This document shows, one piece after another, positions 33,364-42,243 of a DNA stretch of 64,000 nucleotides; the first letter of the stretch is position 1, and each line of letters opens with the position of its first letter. Both the position numbers and the translations under genes were made by a program. A model generated the notes under the pieces. It searched no databases, was not told the origin of the DNA, and was given only the letters and a program-made list of their open reading frames with translations. Source of the DNA: Burkholderiales bacterium (GTDB lineage Bacteria > Pseudomonadota > Gammaproteobacteria > Burkholderiales > Burkholderiaceae_E); assembly GCA_026399835.1 (NCBI GenBank), contig JAPLQE010000084.1, forward strand, positions 1 to 64,000, in the 5' to 3' direction.

Positions 33364-36300
33364 CCTGCAGCGGCGCGCCGATCGCCGCACCGTGCGCGTC
33401 GACCTGCTCGACCTCGAGCGACCAGCGCCCGTCGGCATCGCGCTGCACGCCCAGCTGCGTGAAGTGCCGCGGCACGGTGGCCTCGGCGCCCAGCACCCGC
33501 GCATGGGCGACCAGCGTGGCATCGTCCGAGAACGGCAGCCGCACGAGGCCACGGGCGAGTTCGCGCGGGCTGCCGTTGGCGAACGGCAGCGTGGTGTTCA
33601 GGCCCGAGGCGACCACGACGATCAGCCGTGCACGCCGGTGCCCGGGACCGACGCGGTCCTCGATCTCGATCTCGATCACGCACGAGTAGTGCGGGTCGCC
33701 GCACAGCAGCACCACCGGTGCACCCTCGCACGCGAGCACCGCCCGCAGCAGCTCGCGGCAGCTGGCCGGGTAGCCGTGCCAGTCGTCGGCCCGCAGCGCG
33801 GTCGCCGCCGAGCCGTCGAGCTCGCTCGCGCGCGGCAGGCCGATCGGGCTGCCGCACAGCAGCAGCCGGGGCGCCGCGGCAGGGCTCGTCGGGCCGGTCT
33901 TCAGCCAGTCCGCGAGCGCATCGTGCTGCGCCCGGCTCATGATCCGGTCGTCCTTCCAGGAGGAAGCGCTGCGCCGCGTCCGCTCGGTGCGTGCATCGAG
34001 CGCGAAGCCGCGCAGCGTCGCCGCCTCGAACGGATGCCAGAAGCCGCGCGTCACGCGGTCGCCGTCGTGGGACGGGGTCTGCGGCGACGTGCCGAGACGC
34101 AGGCCCCGCCACTGGTAGGCGAGCGCCGCGCCGAAGCCTTCCCGGAACCGCGCCGACAGCGGGGTCTCGAGCCCCGTCGGCATCGCTGACGTGGACGAGG
34201 CCCCCGGCCAGTCGTCGCCGAACTCGTGGTCGTCGACGACCGTCCAGGTCGGCAGGCTCGCCAGCAGCGTCGCCATCTCGGGGCTGGGCAGCTGCTCGTC
34301 GGCGAGCGATTCGCCCGAGAACGCCTCGCGGTAGCGCTGCGAGGCGCGCTCCTCCGGGATGCCGGTGTCGAACAGGTCGGCGGTCGCGTCGACGTAGACC
34401 TGGTCGCCCAGCAGGAGCAGCGCGTCGATGGTCGGTGCGTCGCGCTGCACGCGGGCGTTCATCGCGGCGATCGGGGCCGCCGAGGCGCCGCGCTCGAAGG
34501 CGAGCCCCGGCCAGCGGCACGACCCCACCAGGAAGGTGATCCGGCGCGGCGCGCGATCGCCCGCGGCACGCAGCTCGAAGAGGTGGCGCAGCCACGGCGC
34601 GCGGTTCCAGGTGTCGGTGATGGCGATCCGCCGGGCCATGTACGCGTCGGACAGCTCGCGCAGGTCGGGCGCGGCGTCCCAGCCGTCGTCCGCCCCGGGC
34701 CCGTCCGCCCCGGGCCCGTCCGGATCCAGGTCGACACCGGTGTCGACGTACGGATGCGGGATGTCGGGCTGCGGACCGCCCGCGCCGAGCGGGCATTCCC
34801 AGGTCAGTCGCCGGTAGTCGCCCGGCAGCGCTTTGTCGAGCTGCTCGTGCACCCAGACCGAGCCGGGCGCGGGCTGCACGCGCACGCTTCGGAACGGCCG
34901 CAGCTCGATCCACACCTCCAGCTCGAAGCGCGTCGGCTCGAGCGTGTAGCGCAGCATCGGTCCGACCCAGGGCGTGGCGTCGACCTCGAGCTGCGGGCTG
35001 AGCCGGACCGCGTCCTGCCGGTCTGCCGCGCCGTGCGCGGCCTCGCGTTCATCGAGCCAGCGCTGCGGGTCGTCGACGAACGCGCGCAGCGTCTCCTGCA
35101 GGCCGGCACCGGGCCTGCGTTCGGCGCGCGCTGCGGGCGCCGGCGCGCCGTTGTGCCGCCCGAACAGGAAGTCCATGTGGCCGATGCCCTCGGGCAGATA
35201 CATCCCGCAGCGTCCGATGGTGGGCACCGTGCGCCGCAGCAGCGACATCGCGAGAAAGGTGCGGGCCGCGCTCGCCGGATCGAAGACGCCGTTGGCCCGC
35301 CCGGTGGCGAACAGCGTCGGGAAGGTCCAGTGCTCGCCGAGCGCCTTCTGCGTCAGGTAGGCGTTGCGGCCGTGCGCATCGGTGAGCCGCTGGCGCCGCA
35401 GGATGTAGAACAGGTGCCTGAAGACCGACAGGTGCGCCGGACCGACCAGCTCGTGCAGCCGCGAATGGGTCCTGGGGTCGAGGTTGTCGTGGTCCCACTC
35501 GCGCCCGTAGAAGAGCGTCATGCGGTTGCAGATCAGGTCGCCGTAGCGTTCGTGATCCGTCGGATCCTCGCCGCGCCGCTTCGCGTCGTCGAGGTGGATC
35601 GCGTTGGCCGTGCCCTCCCACGGGATCGAGGCCGCCAGGCGGTCGATCACCTGGTCCATCCCGAGGGCCGGCGAGCCGGGCAGGGGATCGAGCACCTGGT
35701 CCCCGACCACGTCGCGGTAGAACGCCGCGAGCGACGCCGACACGCGGTTCCAGCGCGAGGGCACCGTCCAAGGATGCACGGCGTGCATCACCAGCCCCGA
35801 GATCCGCGAGCGGCGGTCGTCGCGCGCGAGTCGGCCTGACAGGACCGAGATCGACAGCGCCGCCGCGCCGACGCAGTGGGCGAACACCCGGATCCCGTCG
35901 GACGCGGGCGTGCCCTGCGCGTGCAGCACCGCCTCGATCTTCGCGAACGCGCCGGGGATGTCGCAGGCGGCCACGTCGTCGATCGTCGACGCCTGGCGCG
36001 GGGTGTCGCCCAGCAGGTTCGAGAGCCGGTGGTCGAGCACCCACACGTCCCAGCCGGCGTCGACGAAGCACGCGGCCATCGGGCAGTCGACGCTCGACGT
36101 GGTGTAGACCTCGCCGCCGTGCGCCAGCCCGTGGATGAACAGCATCGGCCCGCGCGCCGTGCGCAGACCGTTCGCGGGGGCGCGGTAGCGCGACAGCCGC
36201 AGCGTGATGCGCTCGGCCGAGTGCTCGGTGCGCGGCACGCTGAATGCGAACGGCTCCGGACCGATGCGCGTGCCGTCGGCCAGCCGCAGCGCCGACAGCG

Positions 36301-39130
36301 GCGCGTACGCGAGCGGGCGCAGGTTCGGCGCGTCGCGGTCGGGGCCGCGGAAGCTCCAGTAGTGGGTCTGCGCCAGCGCCCGCAGCCACAGCGCACCGAC
36401 CGCCGACATCGCGGCCACCGCATGCGGCGTGTCGGGGGCGCCCCGCAGCTGGTAGGGGCCGCGCGCCAGCAGGTCGAGCACGTCGACCCGCATCGCCCAC
36501 GGCGCGCCGCGACGACCGTCCCGGGTCGGATGCAGGTCCAGGCGCAGCAGTGCGTCCCAGATGTTGCGGGCGCCGCCGGTGTAGGCCAGCCGCTTGCCGC
36601 CCTGGAGCACGAGCGGCGAGCCGCCGGGGACCGGCAGCGTCACGGTGTAGTCGAGCGTCCGGTGGGTGGTGTGCATGCGCAGCGCGCGCAGGAACAGGCG
36701 CAGGCTGTCCCAGGCGGCGCGCGCGCCGTGCTCCCGCAGCGTGCGCGTCAGCTCGGCCATGAAGCGGCCGCCGGGACGCCGCGCCCTGAACGCGCGCAGC
36801 GAGCCGATCAGGCGCCCTGCGAGCGTGAACGGATTGCCCGGCGGATCGGCGCGCAGCAGGTGCAGCGTGCAGGTCCCGCGCAGGACCGTCCGCTCGGTGC
36901 CGCCCGGCGCCGCGCCGCGCGCGTCGACCACCGACAGCGTCGCCGCGCCCGTCCAGGCGAGGGCCGGATCGGCCACCCAGCGCCAGGGATCGATGTCAGC
37001 GTCGATGCGCAGCGCGAGCCGGGCCTGACCAGCCTGCAGCGTGGCCACCGTGCCGCCCTGCAGCGGCGGCTGCACCGCGTCGAAGAGGGGCGCCAGCGCG
37101 CCGAGCGGCAGCCGCTCGCCCGGCTCGGTGAGCAGGGCCTCGGTGAACCCCAGCCGGGTGCCGGGGGGCGAGGCGACGCCGTCGGCGGTCCCGGCCGGCA
37201 GACCCTGCAGCCCGTCCGGGTGCGCTCGAACGCGCACCGCCCACGGTCCGGCCGCAGGCGGCGCGACGAGCCGGTGGCCGGCCTCGGCATCGAGCGCGCG
37301 GGCGATCCGGCGTGCCGCGCGGATCGAGACCGCCGCGATCGTCGCCATCGGATTGACGCCGAGGGCGCTCGGCAGGATCGCGCCGTCGAGCACGTGCAGC
37401 CCGTCGTGCACCGCGCACGGGTCCGACGAGGCGGGGTCGTACACGCGGCCGATGTCGTCGACCGCCCCGGCCTCGCGGTGCTCGCCCATCACGCAGCCGC
37501 CGATCGGGTGCACGGTCACCAGCCTGCGGTCGGTCGTGCCGAAGATCGACTCGGCCGATGCAGGCAGCAGCCGCCAGGCCGGGTTCGGCATGTGGAAGCC
37601 GCCGTCGAAGCCGCCCGCGCGTCCTGCGTGCTCGAGGGCGGCCTCGATGCCGGCGATGGTCGGGTCCGCGGGCGCGTAGCCGAGGCTGAAGCGCAGCCGC
37701 GGGCGGCAGTTGCCGGCGGTCGCCTCGAGGGTGATCGAGCCGGTGGCGCCGTCGCGGCCCATCGCGAGCAGCACCTGGCTGCGATCCGGCAGGTCGTCAC
37801 GCACTGCGGCCGGGTCGCCTCCGTCCGCCCAGGCATGCTGCGAGGGCGCCCGCGCGTTGGTCATCGACTGCACCGTGCCGGCCGCCGACAGCAGCGTGCC
37901 GATCAGCGGCGCCATGCCCGCGGGCACGGCGCCCTCCTGGAGCACCGCGTCGCGCGGCAGCGCGCCCGGCGTCGTCCCCGCACCGTCCGTGGCGATCACG
38001 CCGACGATGGTCGGCCCCACCTGAGGGCGCCCCTGCGCCGCGTCGTCCGGCCGGGCGACCGCGTGCACCGGCGTGCGCTGGCCCCAGCCGAAGGACAGCA
38101 GGTCGCCGTTGCCGGAGAACCGGCGGCCCAGCGTCGCGGGCATCGGCAGCGTGTCGGATGCCGATCGCATCAGCAGCTCGGCCGACCCGAGCGCGCCCGC
38201 CGCGATCACCACCACGTTGGCGAGCACCTCGAAGCCGTCGGCCCGTTCGTGGCCCGCACCGAGCGTGGCGATGCGCTCGAAGCGCACCACCCAGCGGGCC
38301 GGCGCGCCGCTGCCGGGCACGCGGGCGCCGGGCGGAGCCCGCGACACGAGCACGGCCTGCGCGCCGGTCCAGAAGCGTGCGCCGCGCTCGGCCGCGAGCG
38401 GAATGGCGCTCGCATGCAGCGTGTTCTTCGAGCCGTGGTTGCAGCCGGTCACGCAGTTGCCGCAGGCGATGCACGCCCGTCGCTCGACGCCGACCGCGCT
38501 CGTGCCGTCGTGCCCGGCCACCGCGATCGGCGCGGCGCTGACCCGGGCTTCGGGGATCGCGCGGGCGAGCCGCTCCAGGGCCCTGTACTTGGGGAAGCGC
38601 TCGGGCGCCTCGAACGGTGCCACGCCGATCACGGTCCGCGCCCAGCCGTAGGCGTGGCGCAGCGCCGCGCGGTCAGAGCGGATCGCCTGAGGCCAGCGCG
38701 GATCGTCGAGCACCGCGTCGCGGGGCTCGAGGAACACGCCGGCGTTGATCAGCGAGCCGCCGCCGAGCCCGCAGCCGACCAGCGCCATCGCGTCGTCGTC
38801 GATGCGCAGGTCGAAGAGCGCGTCCCGGTAGCCGCGCGGCACGCCATCCGCGGCGCGCGTGAACTGCACGTGCCCGGGCAGCTCGCCGAGCGTCTCGGCG
38901 AACTCGCCGGCAACGAACTCGCGCCCCCGTTCGAACACCCAGACGCTGCGGTGGTCGGCCGCGAGCTCGAGTGCGGCGAAGCTGCCGCCGTAGCCCGAGC
39001 CGACGACCACCACGTCGCAGGCGCGTGTCCCGGGCGACGCATGCTCCGCGAGGAAGGACTCGGCCGGCTGCGCGTAGCGCGTGCGGGACAGGGGAGGGCG
39101 GGAGTCCCGCGCGGCGCTCGGCTCGTTCAT
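33353..39130 (-). CDS. Giant fusion: GMC oxidoreductase - alpha/beta hydrolase - PhoD-like phosphoesterase
   Basis: A 1925-residue protein. Residues about 35-620 are a GMC oxidoreductase: FAD GxGxxG in VVVGSGYGGSFAALELA, a Cys cluster ACIACGNCVTGCNHGSKNTL typical of cholesterol-oxidase relatives, TVHPIGGCVMGEH and GVNPMATIAAVSIRAA. A linker (about 640-980) leads to an alpha/beta hydrolase (about 985-1340) with LFIHGLAHGG and nucleophile Cys in FAHCVGAAAL. The C-terminal part (about 1400-1925) is PhoD-like, with VGSCRWPG, LLLGDQVYVDAT, VVDDHEFGDDW and GDPHYSCVIEIE. No signal peptide is evident, so it is probably cytoplasmic. A lipid or sterol-like substrate processed by oxidation, ester cleavage and phosphodiester cleavage is an inference. 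Confidence 0.88.
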   Translation of the reverse strand: MNEPSAARDSRPPLSRTRYAQPAESFLAEHASPGTRACDVVVVGSGYGGSFAALELAADHRSVWVFERGREFVAGEFAETLGELPGHVQFTRAADGVPRGYRDALFDLRIDDDAMALVGCGLGGGSLINAGVFLEPRDAVLDDPRWPQAIRSDRAALRHAYGWARTVIGVAPFEAPERFPKYRALERLARAIPEARVSAAPIAVAGHDGTSAVGVERRACIACGNCVTGCNHGSKNTLHASAIPLAAERGARFWTGAQAVLVSRAPPGARVPGSGAPARWVVRFERIATLGAGHERADGFEVLANVVVIAAGALGSAELLMRSASDTLPMPATLGRRFSGNGDLLSFGWGQRTPVHAVARPDDAAQGRPQVGPTIVGVIATDGAGTTPGALPRDAVLQEGAVPAGMAPLIGTLLSAAGTVQSMTNARAPSQHAWADGGDPAAVRDDLPDRSQVLLAMGRDGATGSITLEATAGNCRPRLRFSLGYAPADPTIAGIEAALEHAGRAGGFDGGFHMPNPAWRLLPASAESIFGTTDRRLVTVHPIGGCVMGEHREAGAVDDIGRVYDPASSDPCAVHDGLHVLDGAILPSALGVNPMATIAAVSIRAARRIARALDAEAGHRLVAPPAAGPWAVRVRAHPDGLQGLPAGTADGVASPPGTRLGFTEALLTEPGERLPLGALAPLFDAVQPPLQGGTVATLQAGQARLALRIDADIDPWRWVADPALAWTGAATLSVVDARGAAPGGTERTVLRGTCTLHLLRADPPGNPFTLAGRLIGSLRAFRARRPGGRFMAELTRTLREHGARAAWDSLRLFLRALRMHTTHRTLDYTVTLPVPGGSPLVLQGGKRLAYTGGARNIWDALLRLDLHPTRDGRRGAPWAMRVDVLDLLARGPYQLRGAPDTPHAVAAMSAVGALWLRALAQTHYWSFRGPDRDAPNLRPLAYAPLSALRLADGTRIGPEPFAFSVPRTEHSAERITLRLSRYRAPANGLRTARGPMLFIHGLAHGGEVYTTSSVDCPMAACFVDAGWDVWVLDHRLSNLLGDTPRQASTIDDVAACDIPGAFAKIEAVLHAQGTPASDGIRVFAHCVGAAALSISVLSGRLARDDRRSRISGLVMHAVHPWTVPSRWNRVSASLAAFYRDVVGDQVLDPLPGSPALGMDQVIDRLAASIPWEGTANAIHLDDAKRRGEDPTDHERYGDLICNRMTLFYGREWDHDNLDPRTHSRLHELVGPAHLSVFRHLFYILRRQRLTDAHGRNAYLTQKALGEHWTFPTLFATGRANGVFDPASAARTFLAMSLLRRTVPTIGRCGMYLPEGIGHMDFLFGRHNGAPAPAARAERRPGAGLQETLRAFVDDPQRWLDEREAAHGAADRQDAVRLSPQLEVDATPWVGPMLRYTLEPTRFELEVWIELRPFRSVRVQPAPGSVWVHEQLDKALPGDYRRLTWECPLGAGGPQPDIPHPYVDTGVDLDPDGPGADGPGADDGWDAAPDLRELSDAYMARRIAITDTWNRAPWLRHLFELRAAGDRAPRRITFLVGSCRWPGLAFERGASAAPIAAMNARVQRDAPTIDALLLLGDQVYVDATADLFDTGIPEERASQRYREAFSGESLADEQLPSPEMATLLASLPTWTVVDDHEFGDDWPGASSTSAMPTGLETPLSARFREGFGAALAYQWRGLRLGTSPQTPSHDGDRVTRGFWHPFEAATLRGFALDARTERTRRSASSWKDDRIMSRAQHDALADWLKTGPTSPAAAPRLLLCGSPIGLPRASELDGSAATALRADDWHGYPASCRELLRAVLACEGAPVVLLCGDPHYSCVIEIEIEDRVGPGHRRARLIVVVASGLNTTLPFANGSPRELARGLVRLPFSDDATLVAHARVLGAEATVPRHFTQLGVQRDADGRWSLEVEQVDAHGAAIGAPLQVTL
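34689..34718 (-). repeat. 15-bp tandem duplication in the fusion gene
   Basis: Two perfect copies of TCCGCCCCGGGCCCG lie side by side and encode the repeated Gly-Pro-Gly-Ala-Asp linker in the C-terminal third of the fusion protein. The unit is a multiple of three and keeps the frame. Confidence 0.8.
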
Positions 39131-39152
39131 CCGCCGTATGAAAGCTTGGCCA

Positions 39153-39166
39153 TGACCGCCCGGTCA
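39153..39166. promoter_or_regulatory. TGACCG-CC-CGGTCA inverted repeat upstream of the fusion gene
   Basis: A 6-2-6 inverted repeat of the type often bound by TetR-family repressors. It overlaps a possible -35 box (TTGACC on the minus strand, 39167-39162); a TTTCAT -10 candidate sits 18 bases further, 8 bases before the ATG at 39130. No TetR gene is present in this window, so the regulator is unknown. Confidence 0.4.
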
Positions 39167-39219
39167 AGCACGACGGGGTGCCGGGGCGACTGGCCAAAAG
39201 GCCTAGACCATCCGGGCGA

Positions 39220-39249
39220 TTGCACGGACCCGTCTGCCTGGCGTGTAAT
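39220..39249 (+). promoter_or_regulatory. Candidate promoter for the second response-regulator gene
   Basis: TTGCAC (39220-39225) and TGTAAT (39244-39249) are 18 bases apart; the -10 matches five of six consensus positions, the -35 only three. It lies about 130 bases before the ATG at 39382, leaving a long leader that includes a pyrimidine tract. Confidence 0.3.
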
Positions 39250-39297
39250 CCGCTCAAAGGGCCTCGGAGACGGTTGCCGAGCGTCCGCCTCGCTGCG

Positions 39298-39326
39298 CTC
39301 CTCTCCTCTCCTTTCCTTTCCCCCTC
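39298..39326 (+). repeat. Pyrimidine-rich CT tract in the leader of the second response regulator
   Basis: A run of C and T, mainly CTCCT/CTTTCC units with no purine, lies 56 bases before the ATG at 39382. It stands out in otherwise GC-balanced sequence and could be a slippage-prone or single-stranded element. It is non-coding. Confidence 0.5.
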
Positions 39327-39381
39327 GTCGCCTGCATTGCGCTTGCGGACGCCCCCCCGTCCCTCCCTTAGCCGAGTCGCG

Positions 39382-40032
39382 ATGAACCTGCTGCTGATCG
39401 ACGACCACACGATGTTCCGCAGCGGGCTCAGGTTCCTGCTCGCGGAGATCGACGCCGGGGTCCGCGTCCTCGAGGCGGGCAGCTGCGCCGAGGCGCACGG
39501 CTACCGTGACGAGCCGATCGACCTGGTGCTGCTCGACCTCTCGATGCCCGGTCCGTCGGGCGAGGCCGCGATCGCTGACGTGCGCGCCGCCTTCGCCCGT
39601 GCGACGCAGGTCGTCGTGTCGGGCGAGGACGATCCCTGCCTGGTGCACCGCTCGATCGCGGCCGGCGCCGCCGGGTTCATTCCCAAGTCCTCGCCGCCGG
39701 CGGCGTTCGCCGATGCGCTGCGTCGCGTGCTGGCCGGCGGCACCTACCTGCCGCCGCAGGCGCTGCGCGGCCGTGCCGCGGCGGGCACGCGTCCGCTGTC
39801 CGCGGTCGTCGATGGCCTGTCGGCCAGGCAGTCCGAGGTGTTCGGACGTGCGGTCCAGGGCCAGACCCTGGGCACCATCGCCCGCGAGCTCGAGCTGTCC
39901 GAGGATGCGGTGGACGATGCCCTGTCGGCCGCGCTGCAGGCGCTCGGCGTCGCCGACCGCACCGAGGCGGTCTACGCCACCGCGCGGCTCGGCGTCAGCG
40001 TTCCGGTGCGCTCCCCGGCGCACGCTCGCTGA
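39382..40032 (+). CDS. LuxR-family response regulator (second copy)
   Basis: A 216-residue regulator with a receiver (LLLIDDHTMFRSGLRFLL, Asp-52 in LVLLDLSMPG, VSGEDD, Lys in FIPKSS) and a C-terminal HTH in LSARQSEVFGRAVQGQTLGTIARELELSEDAVDDAL, slightly divergent from the LuxR consensus. It is paralogous to the regulator at 30942. The ATG at 39382 starts the receiver strand. Its last 38 bases overlap the end of the convergent kinase gene, so expression of one may affect the other. It may control the GMC fusion gene, its divergent neighbour. Confidence 0.9.
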   Translation: MNLLLIDDHTMFRSGLRFLLAEIDAGVRVLEAGSCAEAHGYRDEPIDLVLLDLSMPGPSGEAAIADVRAAFARATQVVVSGEDDPCLVHRSIAAGAAGFIPKSSPPAAFADALRRVLAGGTYLPPQALRGRAAAGTRPLSAVVDGLSARQSEVFGRAVQGQTLGTIARELELSEDAVDDALSAALQALGVADRTEAVYATARLGVSVPVRSPAHAR

Positions 40033-41767
40033 CACTGCGCCGCAGCCACGCCGCGAGCGTCCGCTCGGAGACCGGCTTGCGGTAGACCGCCACGTCGGCC
40101 GCACGGTCCGCGCCGCGGTCGGCGGTCTCGAGGTCGCCGGTCACGATCGCCGCGGGCAGGCCGGGGCACAGCGCGCGCGCGCGCGCCACCGCGTCGAATC
40201 CGTCGCCGCGCCCGCCCAGCCGGTAGTCGGCGATCAGCGCCGCGGGCGGCGGCCCCCGCCAGCCGGCCAGCGCGTCGAGCAGCGCCTCGGTGGTCTCGAA
40301 CACATGCGGCCGGCAGCGCCATGCGAGCAGCATCTCGGTCATCGCGATCCGCACCCGCTGATCGTCGTCGAGCACCAGGACGTCGAGCGAGTCGGGCGCC
40401 GCGGGCTCGGCCGTGCCGCGACCGGCGTGCGCCTGCGGCGCATCGGGCGCGACGGCCGTGCCGTCGACGAGCTCGAGGGCGAGGGTGAAGGTGCTGCCCG
40501 CGCCCTCGGCCGAGCGCAGCTCGATGCGGTGACCGAGCAGCTCGCAGAGCCGCCGCACGATCGCCAGGCCCAGGCCCGAGCCGCGCTCGGGCGCGCGGTT
40601 GGGGTTGCGAAGCTGGTGGAACTCGTCGAAGACACGCTCGAGGTCGGCCGCGGGGATGCCGCTGCCGGTGTCGCGCACGGCCAGCAGCACCCGCGGCCCC
40701 TCGACGGCGGCCGTGACCTCGACCTCGCCGCGCTCGGTGTACTTGATCGCGTTGTCGATCAGGTTGCGCAGCACGCGCTCGAACAGGAACGGATCGGTGC
40801 GCACCCGCAGGCATTCGTCGACGCGCAGGTGCAGCGCCAGCCCCTTCTGCGCGGCCGCCACCGACAGCTCGCCGACCACCGGCTCGACCAGGGTGCGCAG
40901 CCCGACCTCGCTGACCGAGGCGCTGACCGCGCCGGCATCGAGCTTCGAGAGGTCGAGCAGCCCCGAGAACAGCTTGTCGAGCGATGTGGCTGCCGACTGG
41001 ATGTGCTGCACGAACTGCTGGCGGTTCTCTGCTTTGCCGCGCTCGAGCAGCGACGAGAACAGCATCAGGGTGTGCAGGGGCTGGCGCAGGTCGTGGCTGG
41101 CCGCGGCGAGGAAGCGCGACTTCGACAGGCTCGCCTCCTCGGCCGCGCGGCGCGCCTCCTGTGCCGCCTCGGTCTCGCTGCGCAGACGTTCGAGCAGCAC
41201 GTCCTTCTCGCGGCTGATCCGCACCGATCCGATGAAGTCCTGGCTGATGCGCATGGAGAACCGCGTCATCAGCAGCCCCAGGCCGGTCAGCGCGAGGGCC
41301 GGCGCCCAGCCCACTTCGCTGTGCGTCGCCCAGTAGGCGATCATCGACCCGAAGTTGATCCATGCGCCGGTCGCGAAGGTGGGTGGATGCGTCGACGCGT
41401 TGATCAGCGCGCCGAGCGAGTAGAGCGCGAGGAGCATGGTCACGAGGAACAGCAGCGGCGGATCCTCGGTCTGCAGCGAGTTCAGCCAGATGCCCGCGCC
41501 GACCGCGATCGTGTTCATCACCGTCAGCCACCACAGCCGCTCCTCGGCGCGCGCGACCTCGGCGGGCGGTGCGTCCTCCGGCATCGCGGCGATCGGCACG
41601 CACATCCGCTGGTTGACGATCGCGGCGGTGGCGACGATCGCGCCCCAGACCAGGCTCGGCCAGCCCCCGCCCATCCAGGCGAACAGCCCGCCGACGGCGA
41701 TCGCGATGCCGGCGACCACCGGTCCGGTGTGGATCGACTGCGTGGCGCGCAGCCGGACCGAACGCAC
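39995..41767 (-). CDS. Hybrid sensor histidine kinase/response regulator (second copy, intact)
   Basis: A 590-residue membrane kinase. Six hydrophobic segments lie in the first 170 residues (GPVVAGIAIAVGGLFAWMGG, then VNTIAVGAG-type helices), followed by a coiled segment, HisKA with SHDLRQPLHTLMLF (His-225), a complete ATPase domain (RNLIDNAIKYT, DTGSGIP, GSGLGLAIV) and a C-terminal receiver with Asp near 514 in LIADYRLGG. It should autophosphorylate. The start used is GTG at 41767; the frame is open upstream to a CTG at 41827 with a GGAG site seven bases before it, so the N-terminus may be longer. It is convergent with its partner regulator and overlaps it by 38 bases. Confidence 0.9.
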   Translation of the reverse strand: MRSVRLRATQSIHTGPVVAGIAIAVGGLFAWMGGGWPSLVWGAIVATAAIVNQRMCVPIAAMPEDAPPAEVARAEERLWWLTVMNTIAVGAGIWLNSLQTEDPPLLFLVTMLLALYSLGALINASTHPPTFATGAWINFGSMIAYWATHSEVGWAPALALTGLGLLMTRFSMRISQDFIGSVRISREKDVLLERLRSETEAAQEARRAAEEASLSKSRFLAAASHDLRQPLHTLMLFSSLLERGKAENRQQFVQHIQSAATSLDKLFSGLLDLSKLDAGAVSASVSEVGLRTLVEPVVGELSVAAAQKGLALHLRVDECLRVRTDPFLFERVLRNLIDNAIKYTERGEVEVTAAVEGPRVLLAVRDTGSGIPAADLERVFDEFHQLRNPNRAPERGSGLGLAIVRRLCELLGHRIELRSAEGAGSTFTLALELVDGTAVAPDAPQAHAGRGTAEPAAPDSLDVLVLDDDQRVRIAMTEMLLAWRCRPHVFETTEALLDALAGWRGPPPAALIADYRLGGRGDGFDAVARARALCPGLPAAIVTGDLETADRGADRAADVAVYRKPVSERTLAAWLRRSVSERAPGSAPER

Positions 41768-41991
41768 AGCGGCGAGTCGGTCGGTCTCGTCAGAGCCGAC
41801 GCCGATGGAGGATCGATAGGGGATCAGGGGGGTCTCCGGGGCGGGCGGCGCAGCGGTCGGATCGCGGCGATGCGGCCGAGGTTAACCGCTGCCGAGTTCG
41901 GGCGGCAATGCGCCCCGCGCGGTCACGGGTCATGTCGATGACGCCGCGTGGCGGGCGGTCAGCGTGCCGTCATGTTCGGGTCCGCATTCGT

Positions 41992-42015
41992 GACGCGATC
42001 GTGTCCGATCGCGTC
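41992..42015. repeat. 9-bp inverted repeat with 6-base loop
   Basis: GACGCGATC and GATCGCGTC are perfect arms around GTGTCC. It lies about 230 bases before the LuxR start in the intergenic region and could be a protein-binding site or an RNA hairpin. Confidence 0.5.
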
Positions 42016-42132
42016 CCTGCATCGACCCGACCCGCTCGATCCGGCTGCGTCCGACCGGCCGGTGCCCGGCCCGCCGCATCCCGAGGCGCCGGGCGAACCG
42101 CCGGATCCGCTGCCCGGGCGCGGGGCGCGCGT

Positions 42133-42146
42133 TGGCCGATCGGCCA
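42133..42146. promoter_or_regulatory. Perfect 14-bp palindrome (TGGCCGATCGGCCA)
   Basis: A perfect palindrome in the same intergenic region, about 100 bases before the LuxR start. Such symmetric sites suit dimeric regulators, possibly autoregulation by the LuxR-type protein. Confidence 0.4.
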
Positions 42147-42243
42147 GCGCCTGCGGCCCTCGGACTGGCCGTGCGTCGGATGGTCGCGGGGCCGCAGGTC
42201 CGCAAGACTAAGGACTCGCCATCGGTCCACCCGGGAGTCCGCC

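Larger units (their letters stand above)
41768..42243. other. Long non-coding region with palindromes before the LuxR-type gene
   Basis: No convincing gene was found in these 476 bases between divergent genes, apart from a possible 5' extension of the kinase gene to 41827. It contains the hairpin at 41992-42015 and the palindrome at 42133-42146, suggesting a regulatory role for the divergent kinase and LuxR genes. Confidence 0.5.

Noticed and set aside
35876-39385. Plus-strand open frame of about 1170 codons across the fusion gene
   Set aside because: Same cause: the minus-strand frame shows three enzyme motif sets, whereas this one shows none.
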